DNA from: Rapana venosa
Lineage: Eukaryota > Mollusca > Gastropoda > Neogastropoda > Muricidae
Length of the DNA stretch: 64,000 nt
Assembly (NCBI GenBank): GCA_028751875.1
Contig: CM054144.1
Coordinates: 15,515,802-15,579,801, forward strand
Direction: 5' to 3'
Shown: piece by piece, positions 53,702 through 60,200 of the stretch
Numbering within the stretch: position 1 is the first letter of the stretch
Layout: the number at the start of each line of letters is the position of its first letter
Translations under genes and position numbers: made by a program
Notes under the pieces: model-generated
Databases searched by the model: none
Told to the model about the DNA's origin: nothing
What the model saw: the letters and a program-made list of their open reading frames with translations, nothing else

Positions 53702-54238
53702 CATATCTATCTATCTATATATACTATGTGTGTGTTTTACTAACTTCATTGCCCCCAAAGTCCTTCGAATATCATACATCTAGGCCCTGTGTGTGAATGC
53801 ACACGGAACATTTTGCACATATGTTAAAAAACCTGTTCCACAGTAATATTTTTGGAACACTAGACCATCTTGTGGCAGATGTTTCGTTTTTTTCCAATGT
53901 TTGTACACAGGCGTTGAGTTTAGACACCACCCCTGAAGCTGGAATGAAGCTGCCTGCCTTAATGGCGGGCCTAAACAGTCACGTACGCTAAATCTTACCT
54001 TTGGTAAACAACTTTGGAGCTCTAGCTAAGCAACGGCAGGGGAGGGCGGGGGGGGGGGGGGATACATATATATATATAATCACAAAAATCAATAATCTAC
54101 AAGTAAAATCACAAAAATCAGCAATCTACAAGTTTAAAATGGTTGTTTTTACTATTGATGTTATTCATTCAGTCTGAGGAAAATTCTGGAAAGAAGCGAA
54201 AATTGCTGCGAAAGGAAATGAGGCTGAACAGAATTGTT

Positions 54239-54294
<56 letters not shown>

Positions 54295-57200
54295 TAGATA
54301 GATATAGATATATACACACACATATATAGATATAGATATATATAAAAAATAAAACACCACCACCAAAAGAGATGAAAAACCACTGACAAGAACAGGAAAC
54401 AGGTATGAGCACCAAACTGGACGGAAGCAGAAGACCCAATGTCAAGGTGAGATCCCTCAATGGTGATATTGGTGCCACCCGACATGGGACCCTGGGTGGG
54501 ATGGTACCCAGTTACGGTTGCTCTCTGCAACACAGGGGATATGTTAATAATAGTGTAGTGATGACTGAAGAAGACTGTGTTGAATTGTATAGTGCTGTGC
54601 TGTGCTGTGCTGTGCTGTGCTGTGTTGTGATATGTGTTATGTTATGGTGCAACGTGATGTGGTCGGGTATGGTATGGTGGGTGTGTCATTGTTGTGTTGT
54701 GTTGGTGCACTGTGCTGTTTTCCAATGCATTAGATTGCACAGCATTGCATGTTGTATTGTTTTGTATTGTGTTCTATTGTACTGCAGTATTGTGTTCTAT
54801 TGTGCTGCATTATACTGTCATGTATAGTATTGCATTTATTATACTGTGATGTATGGAATGTAGTAATTAGACAATGACAAGATGCGAACCCATGAGATTG
54901 AAGTCAGACAGTCTTAACCACCCGACTATAGCATCTCTCAACATTTTTATTTAAAGTTATCTGATTTCTTTTATTTCAAGGATAATGAATAAGCACTCAC
55001 GTGTTTTCTTTTACATGCAGTTCCTGACTGCATGTGGTGTCTAAAATCTTGTCACCTGCTCCCACCGGCACACAATGGCCTGCTTTTCCAAAAGGCAAAA
55101 CGGGTTTTAACGAATGCGCAAAATATTTTGTATGCATTCGCACAAGGGTCCTCAGTTTATAGTTTTAACTGAAGGACTTAGTCTCATCCGAAAGCTTGAG
55201 TTATCATGTTGGACCTCAGTTTTTAATGTCATCCACAGGACTTGCAGGGGCATGGAGTTGTAACAACAGTTTATTCCAGGCAAAAATTCCCCTAAATGGA
55301 CACATGTCAGATGCACACGTACAGGTCTGATGCTCTATGAGAATATTTCACCCCCACAGACATCACTGAAAGCTTTTAAGGCCAGATGCTACAGTGAAAA
55401 GTTGACTTTTTAAATCAAGATGAACAGGTTTTATTTCTGATCAAACAGTTGTGTTCTAACTTCTGCATCACAGACAGTGTTGATTAATTTGTTACCCCTA
55501 GGCTATGGAAACACAACAAAATGGTCGCCAAGTGATAAAATAAACAACGGGAGTTTTTGTCTGGTTAACACTAATGCACAGGGTTTCATCATGTGGACTG
55601 GATATAAAAAAAAAAGAGCATAATCTCAATTTGGTCAACAGATTTTCCCCTCTTTTAATTTATGTATTTTTCATGATTTTCTTTTTGTTACAGGGTAGGT
55701 GAGGCACTTGAAACATGCCTCAACATATGATACCCAAAAAACCAATAATGACTTCATATCTAGACATTTTCTAAAAATCCACTTTACAAAACTTAGATAT
55801 CGGGACATAGAAAGCCATGCAAAATTTGAGAGCTACACCTTTGCTTACTGCTAGACAAACTCAAGATTAGTTACGGGACACCAAAAAGCAAAAGTGAGAA
55901 AAATGGAAACTTTTAAAAGAAGACAAGGACACCCATTTGTACTCAACATAGCTGGGGCTGATGACACTTTTTTCATGTAAATGACACTTCTTACAGTACA
56001 AAAAAATCTTGGACAAGATAAAAGGCATGCTAGAGATCTGAACTCCACTAAAAACCTAAATCATAAAAAAAAAGAAATCATCATTTTGGTCATATTTTCA
56101 CTACTATGTCTGGCCTGAAAGAGATCAGCAGCTATGTAGGGCCTCGACTAGTGAGTGGCCTTATGGAGATCAGACACTGATAGCTTCTTATGGATGGATG
56201 GCCATGGAAGAGCAAAACGATTAGGCCGAATGTGGCTGTGAGTGACAACACTGAGAGAGAGAATTGAAACAGAGAAGCTCGATCAACTTCAGGGACAACC
56301 TGCAGAAGAGAAACCTTCACTTCACGGATCAGTCTTCAGTACAAGGAGTTTTCAGAGTCCCAGCAAGCTCCTGACTCACCACGAAAGAGAAGAGCTCCTT
56401 GGAAACATCTGTGCCATTCACGTAATACGGCCGTTCTTCAGAATGACTGGCATCATACACTTTGATGCTCACGTAGCTCTGCACTGGCTCTGAGGCTGGC
56501 TGAATCTCACACGTTAAGCTGCAAAGAACATAGCAGTTAGTGTTCTTCTTCTTCTTTCATTTAAACTCTGCTTACTATTAGTATGCTATAATTTAAAATA
56601 AAATTATAATATGCAAATGAAAAACCAAAATTTCCAAAATACTGTTTGAAAACTTTAACCGAGTAAAGTGCTCATTTGCTAAACTTAGAATTAATGGTTG
56701 ATAATAAATCACCTGAATGGTTCCTTCGTCTAAATTTCAATAGTAGAATCTTTTTACACAGAACAGAATTAATCTATTTCTATACATGCACCTATATATG
56801 CACATACATATGCACATACACACCACATATGCACACACGCACTATTTTTTTTTCTAACATTAAAACAAAAGAATGAATGGTTGATGATAAAACATGTAAA
56901 TGGTTCCTTCATCCAAATTTCAACAGCAGAATCTTTTCACAGGGAATTTTTTAAGACAGACGTTTTCTTGACCGTTGTAAGCCACTGACCGTGTAGAGCT
57001 GAAGTTACTGACCACACAGCTGGTGTTGCCAACACTGACAGTGTGGACAGCCACACCGCTGCTGCCAAAGTCGGTGCCTAGGATCGTTAGTTTGGTGCCT
57101 CCAACCACCGGCCCTGAATGGGGGCTGATCTGTCACACAGATGCATACTGTGTGACGGTTTGTATGCTGGCAGCAAGATGTAAACATACATACATGCATA

Positions 57201-60200
57201 TGCATCTATATGCATGCATGCATGTATACAGACACAAAGGCATGCACATAAACCCACAAAAACACTCACATACATATACACACACACCTACACACACACA
57301 AATACAGAAGCATGCAAAACACACATGTGCATGCACACTCACACACATAGATATGTGTTCATATGCACTCACAAACAAACAAACACACGCACACACTTTT
57401 CAATATAGACAGCTGGATGAAAAAAGCAAACAAATAGGTTATTCAATGTACCGTCGGGATACAACTTTTGACTTTCACACACACACACACAAACTCACTA
57501 ACACATAAAAACACACACACACACACAAACAATTTGTGTGCGTGGGGAGTGTAGGTTAAAAAAAGGAGGGCAGAGTGTTTATTCATTATCTTCGAAATAA
57601 AAGAAATTCAAAAATAATTTCTTTATTCAAATAAAACACACACACTCACAAACAAACACACACACACTCTCTCTCTCTCTCTCTCTCACCCAGCCACACA
57701 ACAGAGGAACCAAACACTACATCAATAAACCACCTAACCAGCCCAGAATGAAGCACTGACCGACTGGATGATGGGGGGACAGGTAGGGTTGGGCCTGAAT
57801 CTGGTGGGATCAGTCCAGTGCCTGTGCGAGGGGCATTCAGCCTTGGTGGTGCAGGTGTCTTCACACCACCCGCACTGCAGGGGGTCTTTGCTTTTCAAAC
57901 AGCTGCCGCAGTCAGAGTGCACCGCACAGGAAGCGATGGGGAAACGGTACACCTGCACACAATCCAACGATGAAGATAACGATGATGATGATAATGATAA
58001 TAATAATGATAACAATCATGATAACCAAAGCTGTCAATTTTCCGCACTCTCAGCTGCTATCCATCCCACCCCAACCCAGCTGGTGCTGTATACTGCTAGG
58101 AACTGACCACACCTGGACTTGGCAGCTTCACACCTCCCTTCACGTAGCAGTGTAGAAAACCCCGGAGTGCAAAGAAAAGGGAGGGGCATGGGTGTAAAAG
58201 GAAAGGGTGCCCCAATTTCAGTACTGAGCCCTAGAATCTTGACTGAGATAGGCTGGACTTGAGAGCTGTGTACTCCTTCTCTTTCTTCATCTGCATTCAA
58301 CCGGCAAGCTGAGTTTTTAATCTAGTCTGGATGGCGGGCAAAGTCTGCCCTCTGCTGCAGACCCTGCCGGTCCTCCAATATCTCCTGGAGCTCTACCGGG
58401 CTGGGCCACATCTGGTGTCTCAGAGTGTTGAAGGTGGGGCAGGGCTGCAGGATAAGGGAGGGCACTGGTCAGTGTGGGGTATTTTCAGGCGGTGGAGAAA
58501 AAAGCTGGCAGTGTTCTGTTTGCAGTCTTCTTCCTACAGTGACTTGAGCGGCTCTATCTAGCTAAGGAATCGTGTCATACTAATAATGATGATAATGGAC
58601 ATTTCTAGAGCTCTTTACTTCTCTCTTCTGAAGGAAGCACAAGACATTATTTTATATAACAAAATGTAATAACACACTAACTAATCAATGCAAATCAGGG
58701 GGGGGCGGGATAGCACACACACACACACACACTCAAAATACACACACACACACACACCACACACACAACACAAACACACACACACACAACCACACACACC
58801 TACTCACACACACACACACACACAGAACACACACACCACACAGATCAGAACACATACAGAGGTCCCAGACAGCAGGTAGAGATGCTGCTTCCCTGGATCC
58901 AAGGCTGCATCTTTCTCCACTGGTGCCTCAGACAGCTGATGGGTCATGTAGATTTTGCCTCCATTCGTGGCAAATGTCGCCTGCATCTGAGACCCCCCAA
59001 AAAGAAAGAAACATCAATAGTGTTTGCAGCGATGAGAAAGAAAAAAGCTAAACAAAAACAAAAACAAAAAGGAGGAAAGAGTAGGAGAGGTGGGGAAGGG
59101 GGGGGGACACTAGTGGTTGAAGCATTCAGCTTGCAATCTGACTGTGCCAGTTTGAGCCACTACCAAGACGCCCACTGGAGAGAATTTGTTCCCCCTGAAG
59201 TTAACATCAGTGCAGGCTTCACTCCCCCAAACGTCCTTCAGATGAAACCATAAACCAAGATCATGTGTGCACATGTGGAAAACACATTCTATCTTTCAGA
59301 AGAGAAGGCCATTTTGTGCCGGTAAAACAGATATTGAGACGACAAATTTGGGGGGGGGGGGGGGAACGCATGCACACAGGTGTTGACTGTCGTGTTGAGA
59401 CATCGTTCCTCAAGTCTGCATGCAGCTACATTAATGGAGGGTAAAAACAGGAGGGTAAAAACAGGAGGGTAAAAACAGTCACATTAAAGAATCTCGCCAT
59501 TTTTTAACCTGGATCTCTAGCTGAGGAAAAAAGAGATAATTTTTGCGATAAAAAAGTGTTTAGTTCAATCATTTAAAAAAAAATTTCTGAATTATGGAAC
59601 TAACCACTGCTTCTTGTCCGCAAACGTGTGTGTGTGTGTTTATTTTTTTCCATTTACCACAAAAACGACAGAATGTATCTTCGCTTCGTCACCTTCATGA
59701 AGAGCCCCTTTGTGGTCCCCATCAACAGCACGGTCTTGCCCTCTTGCTGAGTGCTGGACAGACTGGTCACAATGTCGTCATCAAACTTGTGCAGGTATAA
59801 GATGGATCGCCATTGAGAAGACATGTAGGTATCGGGCTTGGTCTGAATGCCCCAGTTGGATGAATGGCCGCAGAAGTCAGAGTTTCCTGGGGTGTCCACC
59901 TGCACACCAATAGTCAAAAACTCTGTGTGGACACAAAGACACACACACACTTAAAGAAAAGAAGAAGCAGGAAAATGTGTTCGGACTGTAAATTTCATTA
60001 AAGGAAAGGAAAAAACAAAGGTGTCATTATTCTTATCAATTACTATACAAATGAGGTAGCATAGATGATAGCATCCCTGGAAAAAACCTGAAAATACAGA
60101 AGTAATGAAAATAATAATGATAATGAAAATAATGATAATAATAATGTATGTGATTCTTATAAAGCACTGAGAAGCAACAATACACTGAGTAATGTGGTAG